Part shown: piece by piece, positions 44,951-52,518 of the stretch
How the letters are laid out: the number at the start of each line of letters is the position of its first letter
Numbering within the stretch: position 1 is the first letter of the stretch
Origin: Candidatus Thiodiazotropha sp. (ex Codakia rugifera)
Lineage (GTDB): Bacteria; Pseudomonadota; Gammaproteobacteria; Chromatiales; Chromatiaceae
Direction: 5' to 3'
Assembly: GCA_025656675.1 (NCBI GenBank)
Contig: JAHXHN010000003.1
Span: 832,433 to 896,432, forward strand
Length of the DNA: 64,000 nucleotides
Program-made: the position numbers and the translations under genes
The notes under the pieces: generated by a model
Database searches by the model: none
What the model was told of the DNA's origin: nothing
Seen by the model: the letters and a program-made list of their open reading frames with translations, nothing else

Positions 44951-46287
44951 TCTGGGATGAACAGGTTCACAATAAGCCCAGTCCCCTCCTCTGGATCGTT
45001 CAAAACGATACTTCCTTGATGGAGTTCACAGATCTCCTGGACAATGGACAATCCCAATCCAGTCCCCCCCTCCGTCCCTCCAGGCAGACGGTTGAGGCGT
45101 TCAAAGACCCATTTCTTTTTGTCATCCGGGATACCAGGCCCCGCATCCACTATTGATAGGCTTGCTCCACCCTCTGCATGAGCTATTTGTAGTGCAATCG
45201 CCCCCTTTTTGGGCGTGTATTTGATGGCGTTGCTGACCAGGTTATTGAGCATAATGCCAATCAACTCCCTGTTGCCAGAGATGCTGACCCTGCCACTGCA
45301 TTGCAATTCCATCTCAATCTGCTTACTCAATGCCCTTGGAGAGATATCCGCGAGCACATCTTGTGCTATCTCTTCAAGATCCAGGGGTTTAAAATTACGC
45401 CGTATCTTTTGTGGCTCGATAGAGGCCAGGATTAACAACTGTCTAATGACATGATTGAGGTGATCCAAGCCTTTTTTAACCTGTTGAATACCCCGTTCCC
45501 GCTCTTCATCCGTATGCCCTGTAGCACTTGACTGGAGCTGGACCAGCATGCCTGCAATCGGTGTCCGTAATTCATGGGCCACATCAGCGGTGAATCGACC
45601 ATTCCTATCGATCGATCGCCTCAGTCTCAACAATAGTGCATTCAATTCATCCACTAAGCCCGATATCTCTTCAGGGACATGGTCAGCCTGGACCGGATTG
45701 AGGTGATCATAGTCCCGCTCACCAATCAAACGAGCCACCTCCCTGAGTGGCTTTAAACCACTGTGCACGATAAACCAGAGTATTCCCGATAGTGGCAGAA
45801 CCAGTAACAACGGTTTAATGACGTCCATGACAAAGGCACGAACCAGTTGCTGGCTGGCAGCATGAGTACGGGCAACCTGAACACGATAATCATGATGGGA
45901 CAGATTCAGCGTATAGACGCGCCACCCATCACCCTTAAAATCACTATCTGAATAGCCATCACTGATTGAGCTCGTTAAGGGTGTCTCCGGTGCTTCCGGT
46001 CCGCGAATCATTAATCGGTTTTCATGGGACCACACTTGAAAAAGCAGTGGAAATGTATAACCAGACTCACTTAAATCCGCTTGATACTCATCCAGATCAA
46101 ATTCTTCCGACTCGTGTTCAGTCGCTACTGCCAGCAACTGGGCAACCAGTGCCAATTCAGCATCATAGACACGATTGATTTCACTGCTTGTTCGCCACCA
46201 AGTGAAGCAGAGAATGGCAATCCACAGCATCAGCATCGATAACAACAGCATCAGTAGCAGTCGCACACGAATGGAACGGACAATCAT
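44935..46287 (-). CDS. Sensor histidine kinase, QseC/PmrB type
   Basis: A 450-aa protein with TM1 at about 9-30, a periplasmic loop to about 155 that is acidic (EHESEEFDLDEYQADLSES), TM2 at about 157-175, HAMP (about 177-230), His238 in DVAHELRTPIAGML, and HATPase_c (NNLVSNAIKYT, DAGPGIPDDKK, GGTGLGLSI). It pairs with the OmpR-type regulator at 46613-47293. The acidic periplasmic loop resembles metal- or cation-sensing PmrB-like kinases, which is only suggestive. Unusually for a partner pair, 325 bp separate it from the regulator gene. Confidence 0.93.
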   Translation of the reverse strand: MIVRSIRVRLLLMLLLSMLMLWIAILCFTWWRTSSEINRVYDAELALVAQLLAVATEHESEEFDLDEYQADLSESGYTFPLLFQVWSHENRLMIRGPEAPETPLTSSISDGYSDSDFKGDGWRVYTLNLSHHDYRVQVARTHAASQQLVRAFVMDVIKPLLLVLPLSGILWFIVHSGLKPLREVARLIGERDYDHLNPVQADHVPEEISGLVDELNALLLRLRRSIDRNGRFTADVAHELRTPIAGMLVQLQSSATGHTDEERERGIQQVKKGLDHLNHVIRQLLILASIEPQKIRRNFKPLDLEEIAQDVLADISPRALSKQIEMELQCSGRVSISGNRELIGIMLNNLVSNAIKYTPKKGAIALQIAHAEGGASLSIVDAGPGIPDDKKKWVFERLNRLPGGTEGGTGLGLSIVQEICELHQGSIVLNDPEEGTGLIVNLFIPDLRKP

Positions 46288-46612
46288 CTACGACTCCTTC
46301 AAGGTAATCATGCATGTCCGCCTAACGACATAACTTAGATAATGCAAAATGAGTTGAGATACGCAAAGAAAAGGGTGTGAAATTATTTGATGTACGTTTA
46401 TTTCTCATGAACCCTGCTTTTTTCCATTCTGATCAAGTGCTACCCATCATCGATCAGGATCAAAATCGACCACCAATAAAACAGCATCATCCAACGATGA
46501 CTCACTTACGCACTAAAATATGAATGACACAATTAAGCTATTAATACTTGGCTGGACTAACCAGGTCTGGTCAGACACATCCTGATCTGAACTTTAAGTC
46601 CAGCTTTTTTAA
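46288..46612. other. Gap between regulator and kinase genes
   Basis: No protein gene. GCTGGACT (46551-46558) pairs with AGTCCAGC (46597-46604) followed by TTTTTT on the + strand, so the terminator-like structure points away from the two-component genes. A small + strand RNA ending near 46610 is possible but has no other support. Confidence 0.4.
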
Positions 46613-47293
46613 TTATCGCCTCAGAGAGATGCTGGCGGGCTTTTCAATCACGTAACCCACGCCCCGAACAGTACGTATCGGATGATCCCCCAGTTTCTTT
46701 CGTAGATGGTGGATGTGGACCTCAATGGCATTACTCTCTACATCATCATCCAAGCAGTAGAGCTTTTCACTGAGTTTTCTGCGTGACATCACCCGCCCCA
46801 TATTCTCCATCAGACTTTGGAGAATATCGAATTCTTTCACTGATAGTGATACTTCACTGTTTTGTATGGTGACAGTGTGAGCAGAAGGATCCAACACCAA
46901 ATCACCGTGGCAAAGCATCTCCTCTTCCTGACCGCTATAGCGGCGATGCAGGGCGCGAATCCGTGCACACAACTCTTCAATATCGAATGGTTTGACGACA
47001 TAGTCATCCGCACCGCCATCCAACGCCTGGACCCGATCGACCACCTCGGAGCGCGCCGTCAGCACCAATACCGGAATCTGGTTGCCCTCTGAACGCAGGC
47101 GAGCCAATACTTCCAAACCTGAGAGCCAGGGGATATTCAAATCGAGCAGCAATACGTCATAACGCGTGCTCTTTATGGACTGCATGGCCGACAAACCATC
47201 CCGCACCCAGTCAATCGATAAACCTCGACGCGTCAGAACCGTCTGGATACCATCGCCCAGCATTTCATCATCTTCGACAAGTAACAGATTCAT
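46613..47293 (-). CDS. OmpR-family response regulator, QseB/PmrA type
   Basis: ATG 47293 is chosen because the receiver domain begins there (MNLLLVEDDEML) with AGG just upstream; GTG 47317 and ATG 47305 are in-frame alternatives. The 226-aa protein has a receiver with Asp in VLLLDLNIPWLSG, Lys in YVVKPFDIEEL, and a winged-helix DNA-binding domain (SVKEFDILQSLMENMGRVMSRRKL, AIEVHIHHLRKKLG, IRTVRGVGYVIEK). The HHLRKKLG recognition region is that of QseB/PmrA/BasR regulators, whose known box is YTTAAK-N5-YTTAAK; two such boxes precede the cytochrome genes in this window. Confidence 0.92.
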   Translation of the reverse strand: MNLLLVEDDEMLGDGIQTVLTRRGLSIDWVRDGLSAMQSIKSTRYDVLLLDLNIPWLSGLEVLARLRSEGNQIPVLVLTARSEVVDRVQALDGGADDYVVKPFDIEELCARIRALHRRYSGQEEEMLCHGDLVLDPSAHTVTIQNSEVSLSVKEFDILQSLMENMGRVMSRRKLSEKLYCLDDDVESNAIEVHIHHLRKKLGDHPIRTVRGVGYVIEKPASISLRR

Positions 47294-47903
47294 TGCACCT
47301 GGCATATGTCTCCCCACCCAACAAAGTTGTTCTGGTCAATAACAGAGAGCGTGGGGCAACGCCACCCTTATGACGCAAAAAAAGCAATTTCTCCTGTACT
47401 CATAACATCGTCCTTCCTAGAGACTGTTTGCTATAGATTAGTACTTAACACTAGAGATAGGTATCTAACTGGATAGTATAATTGGGAATTATATACCAAT
47501 TTATAACTAAAGCTAAAGCTACATTATGTGATATCACCCACATTTGGCGAATATCATTCCCTATATTTAGTCTTCAGCTCCATGCTTATTAGTGAGATAG
47601 TCAGTATAACTTACTGATTATTAATAATATAACCTATTTTAACTTAACTTCCCGTATCACAATATACTTTGTAGCTTCATTGATAAAACGCATTCCAGTA
47701 CCTATCAGAAAAATTTGTAAACTTTTTGGTTATGTTCTGATAAAGCATTGTCTCACCCACAAGAACACGGAAATAGCTTATCTCCAGCGAAACTTTGCTT
47801 CACACCAATGAGCCATGTGGAGGGAGAGGTATCTATGCGTGCCGCGATTTGGGCCACTCAATAGACATACTGGTGTAGCGTCTGAATCTGTGGATATTAG
47901 GTA
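47294..47903. other. Gene-free stretch upstream of the response regulator
   Basis: A/T-rich, without a convincing frame or RNA. It should carry the regulator promoter. I see no YTTAAK-N5-YTTAAK box here, so autoregulation of that kind is not evident. Confidence 0.35.
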
Positions 47904-48263
47904 TTAAACAAGCAGAAAAAAGGCGACTGCGGCGGCCGTCACCAGGCTGATCGTAGTGGGCAGAGTCACCAGCATCACCCCGGAACCCAGCATCAGATAG
48001 GCTGTTTCAGCCACCAAAATACCCATTGCCACACCTAATGCCCGTGGTGTATGCATCCACTTGGTGGCACCAGCCAATGAGATAAAGGCCAGCCCCAGCA
48101 GCGCCGCTCCCATCATGCCGGCAAAAGCCTGATTCACCGGCTCAACACTGAAAAAACTGACAATCAGAAAAGGATCGATGATCAAAATAACGCCCCATGC
48201 GCTCAGCATGACGATTGCAAGAATCAGTGCAAAGCGTTGCAAAACCCGGTTAGGCATACTCAT
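47904..48263 (-). CDS. Small four-helix membrane protein of unknown function
   Basis: A 119-aa very hydrophobic protein with four predicted membrane helices at about 10-30, 45-65, 72-92 and 97-119, ending directly after the last helix. Not a recognised family. The loop NRVLQRFALIL at the start is positively charged, so the N-terminus is probably cytoplasmic. It is divergent from the LexA cassette and separated from it by element 4. Confidence 0.75.
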   Translation of the reverse strand: MSMPNRVLQRFALILAIVMLSAWGVILIIDPFLIVSFFSVEPVNQAFAGMMGAALLGLAFISLAGATKWMHTPRALGVAMGILVAETAYLMLGSGVMLVTLPTTISLVTAAAVAFFLLV

Positions 48264-48333
48264 TCCCCAAAATACCTTTTAATTATCATGCAAATATAGA
48301 GACTTTCTCGATCAAATAACAGAGGGAGGTCTG

Positions 48334-48434
48334 TAAATTTTGAATTTTGAATTACGGTGTTCGCCTCGCTCACGCTTTATCTAAACCAGGGTGTGTGCAT
48401 AGCGCACTCATCAATTCAACATTAACAATTAAAA
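48334..48434. repeat. Inverted-repeat element 4 (upstream of lexA)
   Basis: Reverse orientation: TAAATTTTGAATTTTGAATT, then CGGTGTTCGCCTCGCTCACG, then GGGTGTGTGCATAGCGCAC, then ATCAATTCAACATTAACAATT. The only copy in the window not at a gene 3' end; it lies between divergent genes. Confidence 0.82.
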
Positions 48435-48445
48435 CATGCGGCTTA

Positions 48446-48499
48446 TTTACAGTTCTCTAAATGTTCTATACTCTATTCCATACAGAACATTTAGAGAAC
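48446..48499 (+). promoter_or_regulatory. lexA promoter with two GTTC-N7-GTTC SOS boxes in inverted order
   Basis: GTTC-TCTAAAT-GTTC (48452-48466) and its exact reverse complement GAAC-ATTTAGA-GAAC (48485-48499). GTTC-N7-GTTC is the alphaproteobacterial LexA operator, not the CTG-N10-CAG type usual in gammaproteobacteria. TTTACA (48446) and TATACT (48467-48472) could be -35 and -10 with 15 bp spacing. The second box ends 4 bp before the lexA ATG. Confidence 0.8.
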
Positions 48500-48503
48500 A
48501 CAC

Positions 48504-49103
48504 ATGCTGACCGCCACACAACACAAAACACTAGCCTTTATCCGCCGCTACCTGAAAAGACGGGGATATGCCCCCTCTCTGATTGAAATCGCCGAAGGTA
48601 TCGGCATCACCTCCAAGGGCACCGCTCACCGCCATGTCCAAGCCCTTGCCGAGGCGGGACAAATACGTCTGATAACCGGACGTAAACGCGGCATCGAATT
48701 GATTGACGCGCAGGAGGCGTCAAAACTGAGCCTTCCCTTGTTAGGTGCCATCGCGGCAGGCCAGCCGATAGAAGCGATCACCGGCCAGGATCGTCTCGAC
48801 CTGACTGACTATCTGCTCGGTCCCGATCGCTACGCCCTACAGGTCAAAGGTGATTCCATGATCGGCATCGGTATTCTCGATGGCGACCTGGTGATCATCG
48901 AGCGTTGCGACACGGCTGACGATAACGCCATCGTGGTGGCCTTAATCGACGATGAGGAGGCCACCCTCAAGCACCTCAGGCGCCTCAAAAGCGGCCGCAT
49001 CAAGCTGATTGCCGAAAATCCCGATATCCCCCCTATGATCTATGCGGCAAAGCGGGTACGCATTCAGGGGGTGTTAGTGTGTCAGTTGAGACAGTACCGA
49101 TGA
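48504..49103 (+). CDS. lexA: LexA-family SOS repressor
   Basis: A 199-aa protein with the LexA winged helix (about 1-65, RRGYAPSLIEIAEGIGITSKGTAHRHVQAL), autocleavage site Ala85-Gly86 (IAAGQP), catalytic Ser118 (GDSMIGIGILDGD) and Lys156 (EATLKHLRRL). It should repress its own cassette until RecA-ssDNA triggers self-cleavage. The recognition helix differs from the enterobacterial one, in line with the alpha-type GTTC-N7-GTTC boxes. First of three genes with a Y-family polymerase and an SRAP-like protein. The host may well carry a second, chromosomal LexA. Confidence 0.93.
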   Translation: MLTATQHKTLAFIRRYLKRRGYAPSLIEIAEGIGITSKGTAHRHVQALAEAGQIRLITGRKRGIELIDAQEASKLSLPLLGAIAAGQPIEAITGQDRLDLTDYLLGPDRYALQVKGDSMIGIGILDGDLVIIERCDTADDNAIVVALIDDEEATLKHLRRLKSGRIKLIAENPDIPPMIYAAKRVRIQGVLVCQLRQYR

Positions 49104-49108
49104 AGGAT

Positions 49109-49224
49109 GATTTTGAATTATGAATGTTGAATTTTGAATTGATGAGTGCGCTACGCGCACACCCTGATTTAGAAAAGCGTGAGCAAAGTGAACACCGCAA
49201 TTCAACATTCATAATTCAACATTA
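49109..49224. repeat. Inverted-repeat element 5 (lexA/polymerase junction)
   Basis: The best-preserved copy. The left arm TTGAATTATGAATGTTGAATT is exactly complementary to AATTCAACATTCATAATTCAA on the right. The core has GTGCGC-TAC-GCGCAC, ACCCTGATTTAGA and AAAGCGTGAGCAAAGTGAACACCG. It begins 5 bp after the lexA stop. Confidence 0.9.
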
Positions 49225-49233
49225 CACAAAGTC

Positions 49234-50502
49234 ATGCACTACAACGACAACCATCCCAACAGCTACTGGTCCCGCGCCATCATTCTGGTTGATATGAATG
49301 CCTTCTTTTGCAGCGTGGAGCAGATAGACCATCCGGAGCTGCAGGGACGTCCCATCGGCATCACCAATGGCTCCCAAGGAACCTGTATCATCACCAGCTC
49401 CTACGAAGCACGGGCTTACGGTGTACGCACCGGCATGCGCCTGAAGGAGGCCCGGAGAATATGCCCCGGCTTCCTGCAGGTACCAGCGCATCCGGAGCGC
49501 TACGCCCAAGTATCCTCACGTATCATGGAGGCACTCTCATCGATCACTCCGGATAGGGAGATCTTCTCGGTAGACGAGGCATTCCTCGACATCACCCGCT
49601 GCCAGCGACTGCTCGGTACTCCGCAGCAGATTGCCCGACAAGTTAAACAGACCGTGTTGGAGGCCTCTGGCGGAGTACTCTGTTCAGTGGGGGTCAGCGG
49701 CGACAAAACTACCGCAAAATATGCCGCCAAACTACACAAACCCAACGGCCTGACCATGATTCCACCAGGGCTGGCACAACAGACCCTGGCCAAGATAGCT
49801 GTCACTGAATTGTGCGGCATCGCCAAGGGCATTGGCCGCTACCTGGCGGAACGTGGCGTTTACAACTGCGGCGACATGCAGCGCCTGCCCATCGGTGAGA
49901 TCGGCCGTCGTTTTGGCAATCCGGGACGACGTATCTGGCTAATGACCCAGGGACTCGATCCCGATCCAGTACACACCGGTGTCGAAGCACCCAAATCGGT
50001 CGGCCACGGTAAAGTAATGCCCCCCAACACCAAACAGCGGGAGATCATCGAGACCTTTCTGTCGCACATGGCAGAGAAGGTGGCCGCCCGCCTGCGCCTA
50101 CACCATTTCCGCGCCAGCCATTTTTATATCGGGTTACGCATCGACGAAGGCTTCCTCAGCCGGAAGTACCGCTGCAATCCCCCCAGCAACCATGCCCCCG
50201 ATATCCTGGCTATGTGCCAAGATCTTCTCGATAACCACTGGGGCGGTCAAGGCTGTCACCAAGTACAAATCACCGCCCTCGATCCCAAATACGCAGACTA
50301 TCAGGCCGACTTCCTCGAGCCCAGCCACCAGCGGCGTGACCGGCTCAACCAAGCCATGGACAGCATCAACCGGCGTTACGGTGAATTCACCCTCGCCCCT
50401 ACCCGCCTGCTCAGCCGTTCCAAGATGCCCAATGTGATCGCCCCGGCGTGGAAGCCTTTCGGTCATCGGGAGACTATTCTCATGAATAATTCTGAATTAT
50501 GA
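49234..50502 (+). CDS. Y-family DNA polymerase (DinB/UmuC-like)
   Basis: A 422-aa translesion polymerase. The catalytic acidic residues are intact: Asp20 in IILVDMNAFFCSVEQ and Asp114-Glu115 in FSVDEAFLDI. The steric and finger region is ITSSYEARAYGVRTGMRL, helix-hairpin-helix ELCGIAKGIGRYLAERG, then a little-finger domain. There is no clear C-terminal clamp-binding motif; the C-terminus ends NNSEL, and those last residues and the stop codon are encoded by the start of element 6. This suggests the native end was replaced when the element inserted. Error-prone bypass under LexA control is the expected role. Confidence 0.93.
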   Translation: MHYNDNHPNSYWSRAIILVDMNAFFCSVEQIDHPELQGRPIGITNGSQGTCIITSSYEARAYGVRTGMRLKEARRICPGFLQVPAHPERYAQVSSRIMEALSSITPDREIFSVDEAFLDITRCQRLLGTPQQIARQVKQTVLEASGGVLCSVGVSGDKTTAKYAAKLHKPNGLTMIPPGLAQQTLAKIAVTELCGIAKGIGRYLAERGVYNCGDMQRLPIGEIGRRFGNPGRRIWLMTQGLDPDPVHTGVEAPKSVGHGKVMPPNTKQREIIETFLSHMAEKVAARLRLHHFRASHFYIGLRIDEGFLSRKYRCNPPSNHAPDILAMCQDLLDNHWGGQGCHQVQITALDPKYADYQADFLEPSHQRRDRLNQAMDSINRRYGEFTLAPTRLLSRSKMPNVIAPAWKPFGHRETILMNNSEL

Positions 50503-50586
50503 ATTATGAACTATGGTGTTCGCTTTGCTCACTCTCTTATAAATCAGGGTGTGCACCTGGTGCACTCACCAATTCAAAATTCAAGC
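50487..50586. repeat. Inverted-repeat element 6 (polymerase/SRAP-like junction)
   Basis: Reverse orientation: AATTCTGAATTATGAATTATG, then TGGTGTTCGCTTTGCTCACT, then GGGTGTGCACCTGGTGCACTC, then CAATTCAAAATTCAA. It supplies the polymerase stop codon (TGA 50500-50502). Confidence 0.87.
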
Positions 50587-50599
50587 ATCAGCTTGCCTA

Positions 50600-51034
50600 A
50601 TGTGTACCGCCGTCTACTACACCCTCAACAACCAAGAGGTACGCACAAAATTCACCAATCCCAAGGCCTGCCTACCGGTAAAAAACAGGCATGGAGGCAT
50701 CGAGCTACTGCCCTGGGGTCGACGCATGCATCAGCTCGGCAAGCTACCTTTGGGTGGCTGGGCCAGGCTCGATGCCATCTACGGGGGACACTGGGACCGC
50801 TGGCGGCCGATTCCGGTGAAACTCGTCATAAGCCAGTTCATGGAGAAGGATATTGAGGAGTGCAGTCATTGGTTCGATGTCACACCAGGCAAATGGATCC
50901 AGGGTCTGGTGGCTCACTGGGAGAGGGAAAGGCGCGTCTATGTGGTTACCATCACCCCGGAGATGGAGGATACAGCACATGATCGTTGGCCGAGAATACT
51001 CAGCGCCAGGGGGCAGTCAGATTACAGCGAATAA
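50600..51034 (+). CDS. Short SRAP/HMCES-like protein in the LexA-polymerase cassette
   Basis: ATG 50600 is chosen because it gives Met-Cys at the N-terminus, as SRAP enzymes need a free Cys2; the longer frame begins inside the repeat element. The 144-aa protein resembles a compressed SRAP domain: IELLPWGRR (compare LMRWGL), PLGGWARLDAI (NARAET region, Asn replaced by Trp), FMEKDIEECSHWFDV (GFYEW region) and GLVAHWERERRVYVVTI...AHDRWPRIL (compare HDRMPVIL, with the His). SRAP proteins covalently shield abasic sites in single-stranded DNA. The SRAP assignment is by eye and moderately sure; it should be soluble. Third gene of the SOS cassette. Confidence 0.72.
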   Translation: MCTAVYYTLNNQEVRTKFTNPKACLPVKNRHGGIELLPWGRRMHQLGKLPLGGWARLDAIYGGHWDRWRPIPVKLVISQFMEKDIEECSHWFDVTPGKWIQGLVAHWERERRVYVVTITPEMEDTAHDRWPRILSARGQSDYSE

Positions 51035-51587
51035 CGGCAAGGTCGATCCCTCAAACAAAGATCTATCAGCACCACAAATCTTTCCCTGCAAAGATGGCTG
51101 AAAATTTCATTGTGATCAGGAAACTGAATTAAAGTCGAGTCTGCATATTTCACTGTCAGCTGAGAAACACAATGGAACTTATTTTATTGAATATTGATAA
51201 AGATGACTTGGTTGCTTTTTCAGAGCTTTATGGTGATACATTCCATGAGCCACCCTGGAATGAAGGATGAAGTACTGAAGATATATTTGAAAGGCTAGGT
51301 GATTTTCTTGCATCTCCAAATACGTCTGTAACCAAAGCCGTACACAAAGAGGATATATCTGGCTTCTTGCTTGATGAAATACTGAAAAAAGACAGGGCGG
51401 CATCCCGTCAAAGTTTTATACGTCAATAGGATTTTTCTGTAAACACGATTATATTAGTTATGGACAAGTCACATGAAAAGAAGAGCTAACAAAGAAATTT
51501 AATGTATATATCAAAAAGCATCGTTCGTTCCTCACTATGCTTTTACCTCCGGTAAATTGCGACATTAAACCAAAAAAGGCAGTCTAA
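51035..51587. other. Stretch between SRAP-like and CSP-DUF1294 genes
   Basis: Apart from the broken acetyltransferase at 51172-51429, nothing recognisable. Confidence 0.4.
51172..51429 (+). pseudogene. Broken GNAT-type acetyltransferase gene
   Basis: Frame from ATG 51172 reads FSELYGDTFHEPPWNEG, then a TGA at 51268-51270, then STEDIFERLGDFLASP...AVHKEDISGFLLDEIL to a stop at 51427-51429. PPWNEGW-STE is a common start of GNAT enzymes, so the TGA probably replaced a TGG (Trp). The C-terminal half with the acetyl-CoA-binding loop is missing. Confidence 0.7.
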
Positions 51588-52205
51588 ATGCGCACTAAAG
51601 GAAAAATAACATCTTGGAACGACAAAAAGGGATTTGGATTTATCACACCTAATACTGGCGGAAAACAGGTCTTTGTGCATATCAAAGCTTTTAGTAACCG
51701 CAATCGACGTCCCGGGATCAATCAGTTGATAACTTATGCCTTATCTACCGACAAGCAAGGCCGGCCTTGCGCTGTAAAGGCCACATTGGCTGGCGATCGG
51801 CTTCCACAAAAGACAAAACAGAAAAAGGGTTCACTGTCAGTCAGTGTAGCCATCATATTTCTAGTCATTGTCAGTGTTACTGTTGCCACATCGAAAATAC
51901 CATCACTGATTCTTGCAGTATATTTGATACTTAGTTTACTCACTTTCATAATGTATGCAGTAGACAAATCAGCTGCAAAAGAAGGCACATGGCGAACCCA
52001 GGAAAGTACCCTGCATTTGTTATCACTGGCAGGTGGCTGGCCAGGAGCAGTCGTTGCCCAGCAAAAGTTGCGTCATAAATCCAAGAAGCAATCTTTCCGC
52101 ATAATTTTTTGGGTAACAGTTTTATTGAACTGCATTTTATTTATTGGGCTGTTAACACCGACAGGTGGAGCCATAGTGAAGTCTTTAATTGCCAGTGTAG
52201 TATGA
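51588..52205 (+). CDS. Cold-shock domain plus DUF1294 membrane protein
   Basis: A 205-aa protein. Residues 1-68 are a cold-shock/OB fold (GKITSWNDKKGFGFITPNTGGKQVFVHIKAF, with the RNP-like KGFGFI and VFVH motifs). Helices follow at about 82-125, then the DUF1294 domain (YAVDKSAAKEGTWRTQESTLHLLSLAGGWPGAVVAQQKLRHKSKKQSFR) with a last helix near 170-190. This two-domain architecture is common in proteobacteria; a nucleic-acid-binding domain tethered to the membrane is the visible fact, the role unknown. Confidence 0.92.
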   Translation: MRTKGKITSWNDKKGFGFITPNTGGKQVFVHIKAFSNRNRRPGINQLITYALSTDKQGRPCAVKATLAGDRLPQKTKQKKGSLSVSVAIIFLVIVSVTVATSKIPSLILAVYLILSLLTFIMYAVDKSAAKEGTWRTQESTLHLLSLAGGWPGAVVAQQKLRHKSKKQSFRIIFWVTVLLNCILFIGLLTPTGGAIVKSLIASVV

Positions 52206-52518
52206 GAGCTAACCGGCGACACCGATGGCTGTTCGCTATCGCACTCACCCAAAACCCCGACCATTAGCTTAGACAATATGATTTCTATAACATAGGCACT
52301 TGCAGTATCAGCTTCCATATTGATGTCCGCTTCGTATCAGGGAGGATTTTCGAGGGATTATGAGATCTGACATGCTGCACCCTGTACAAGTAGTGCAAAC
52401 AGTTCCAATACGTTAACATAAATAGCGCTAGATGCATTTTAGTTTTACTAATATCCTGGTATCAGTAGCAATGAAACTTAACCATTCCTGGTAAGTGACA
52501 CTTCAGCTGGAGACATTG
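52206..52518. other. Intergenic stretch before the beta-propeller lipoprotein
   Basis: No gene or terminator recognised; it should contain the lipoprotein promoter. Confidence 0.3.
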
